A stretch of DNA of 64,000 bases from positions 2,228,001 to 2,292,000 of the forward strand of contig JAQFVV010012420.1 in assembly GCA_028023455.1 (NCBI GenBank). The letters run 5' to 3'. The stretch comes from Epiperipatus broadwayi (taxonomy: Eukaryota; Onychophora; Udeonychophora; Euonychophora; Peripatidae). Position numbers and translations under genes: made by a program. The first letter of the stretch is position 1; the number at the start of each line of letters is the position of its first letter. Below the pieces are notes generated by a model that worked only from the letters and a program-made list of their open reading frames with translations, made no database searches and had not been told where the DNA came from. Positions 62,717 to 64,000 of this stretch are shown here, one piece after another.

Positions 62717-64000
62717 CACTAATGATAAATAACAAGACTTTATGATCAATTAAATAAGTTATTAAACTTTTTTTTAAAAAATTCTGAATAATTTCATATA
62801 AGTAATATAATATAGTAGTACACATTTGAAAAAATTAAAACTTCAGTATAGATTTTTTTTCAGTGAGAAATATTTGCATGGAAGAACACAAAACATTGTT
62901 AACTACTAGTTTACTTCTACTTTGCCGTTCATTTTGCTGTATTTTTGGATAATTAAAAGCCACTTTATTCTTCTTTTAGAAGTTCTGTTTAAAAGTTTAC
63001 AGCTATATACATTTTCAATTAGAATCTTGGCTGCAGTTAATGTAACCACAAAAAAATCTAAGAAAATCTCCGAGCTTAGAAACAGAAATTGATATCTTTA
63101 GTCAACTGAAAAGAGAAGGAAATCATAATATTTGTTCTTCTATGTATGTATCCATTATCCATGTTTATCATTGTCATTATTTTTAAAAACAAAATATAAC
63201 CAACTGCTCAAAACATTTTAGGTATATCCAAATATTCCAAAATCATGAAATCATAGCTTCCCATATTAAAAAAAAAATCAAGAAGCACATCAATCATCCA
63301 TTCTAAACCTTTGCTCTAGATCTTTAGCTATCATCTGGTGCACTCCTTCAAAAAAACTAAAGATCATCAAAGGATGTAGAAGACAATAATGGACCTTAGA
63401 AGAAGCAATTCATGATTTAGAAAATTTAGATAATTATGATTGATGAATAGATCACCAGAAAGAACAAATTTAAGATAAATGTTTTTTTTTACATAGATTT
63501 AAGTTGCATTGTCATACATACATGTATATTTATTTTAAGTGCATACTTGTATAATAAACATAGCACAGTTTACACAAGCATATAATGTACATTAAGGGAA
63601 GTTTTTAATTACTATATATACTAGATTAAGATATTTGTTCACAACTTATAATGTAATTTTTAGCTAGAGTAATTAGCCAAATTTGTTTCCCATATGAAAC
63701 TATTATAACTATTTTTCCTTTATGCGATATTTTTACTTAAAGATGAGTTTTGGGGAATCAATTGCCCTCACTAAGTGGGATGAATATGTACTTATTTTTT
63801 TAAAAGATTATTTTAAATTAAATTTAGTTCTTATAAGTGAGAAAATGAAACAATTTATTAGAAAACTTTGTTGCTAATTAAAAACCTACTAACAAATAAA
63901 AGAAAATTTGTTATAACAAAATTGTTTTCTCAAGGACCATGGTTCCTTGGGAAAGCAAGAAAGAAAAAAAATAAAAGAACCGGAAATGTGGCTTTGGGAA
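62717..64000. other. AT-rich spacer, no gene
   Basis: Nothing recognised to the end of the window. Confidence 0.5.

Noticed and set aside
1-64000. A novel multigene defence or metabolic system
   Set aside because: No set of adjacent host-like genes is visible; all supported coding sequence belongs to transposable elements.

Overview
This window is AT-rich (roughly three quarters A+T by eye) metazoan nuclear DNA made almost entirely of transposable-element remains. I found no host gene that I can defend. The mix is ZMYM1-like and BED-finger hAT transposons, an RTE-type LINE with an AP-endonuclease, Penelope-like GIY-YIG elements, Ty3/Gypsy relics, tRNA-headed SINEs and palindromic MITEs. It fits a lophotrochozoan, perhaps a cephalopod mollusc, but that assignment is an inference from repeat style, not proof. 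The short AT-rich reading frames between elements look like noise.

Layout. 1-2164: AT-rich spacer. 2165-5518: complete hAT transposon with terminal inverted repeats, a perfect 8-bp target duplication (TAGGGATG) and one transposase frame broken by only two nonsense codons. 5527-9523: spacer with a diverged direct repeat and a GC-richer patch that could be an exon. 9540-11850: 5'-truncated LINE (copy 1) with an almost open endonuclease-tail/reverse-transcriptase frame. 12250-12576: palindromic MITE. 14473-14540: tRNA-derived SINE head. 16270-17850: imperfect palindrome of about 1.6 kb. 19840-20300: tandem array of about 120-bp units that resemble a SINE body. 21244-23783: second, heavily broken hAT (BED-finger type). 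25205-25700: Gypsy integrase tail. 26400-26712: Penelope endonuclease fragment. 29159-29326: hairpin MITE.

29327-43700 is mostly unannotatable AT-rich DNA with a tandem duplication (34061-34300), a 94-bp hairpin MITE (35845-35938), SINE relics and a well-folded tRNA-like gene at 39969-40048 on the minus strand. 44010-44173 is a LINE C-terminal zinc-binding fragment. 47397-48610 is a second palindrome, about 1.2 kb, whose core is shared with the MITE at 12250. 50690-51540 is a Penelope reverse transcriptase/endonuclease relic. 51814-53330 holds nested local duplications. 54021-59148 is a full-length Ty3/Gypsy LTR retrotransposon on the minus strand, with two LTRs, primer-binding site, polypurine tract and a 5-bp target duplication (CATAC), but a decayed gag-pol. 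59961-62716 is LINE copy 2, whose endonuclease start survives although the frame is broken many times.

The elements do not act together as a pathway. They illuminate one another: LINE copy 2 supplies the 5' part missing from copy 1, the three palindromes appear to be one non-autonomous DNA-transposon family at different states, and isolated SINE copies explain the tandem array. The least decayed coding sequences are the first hAT transposase (two stops) and LINE copy 1 (one stop).
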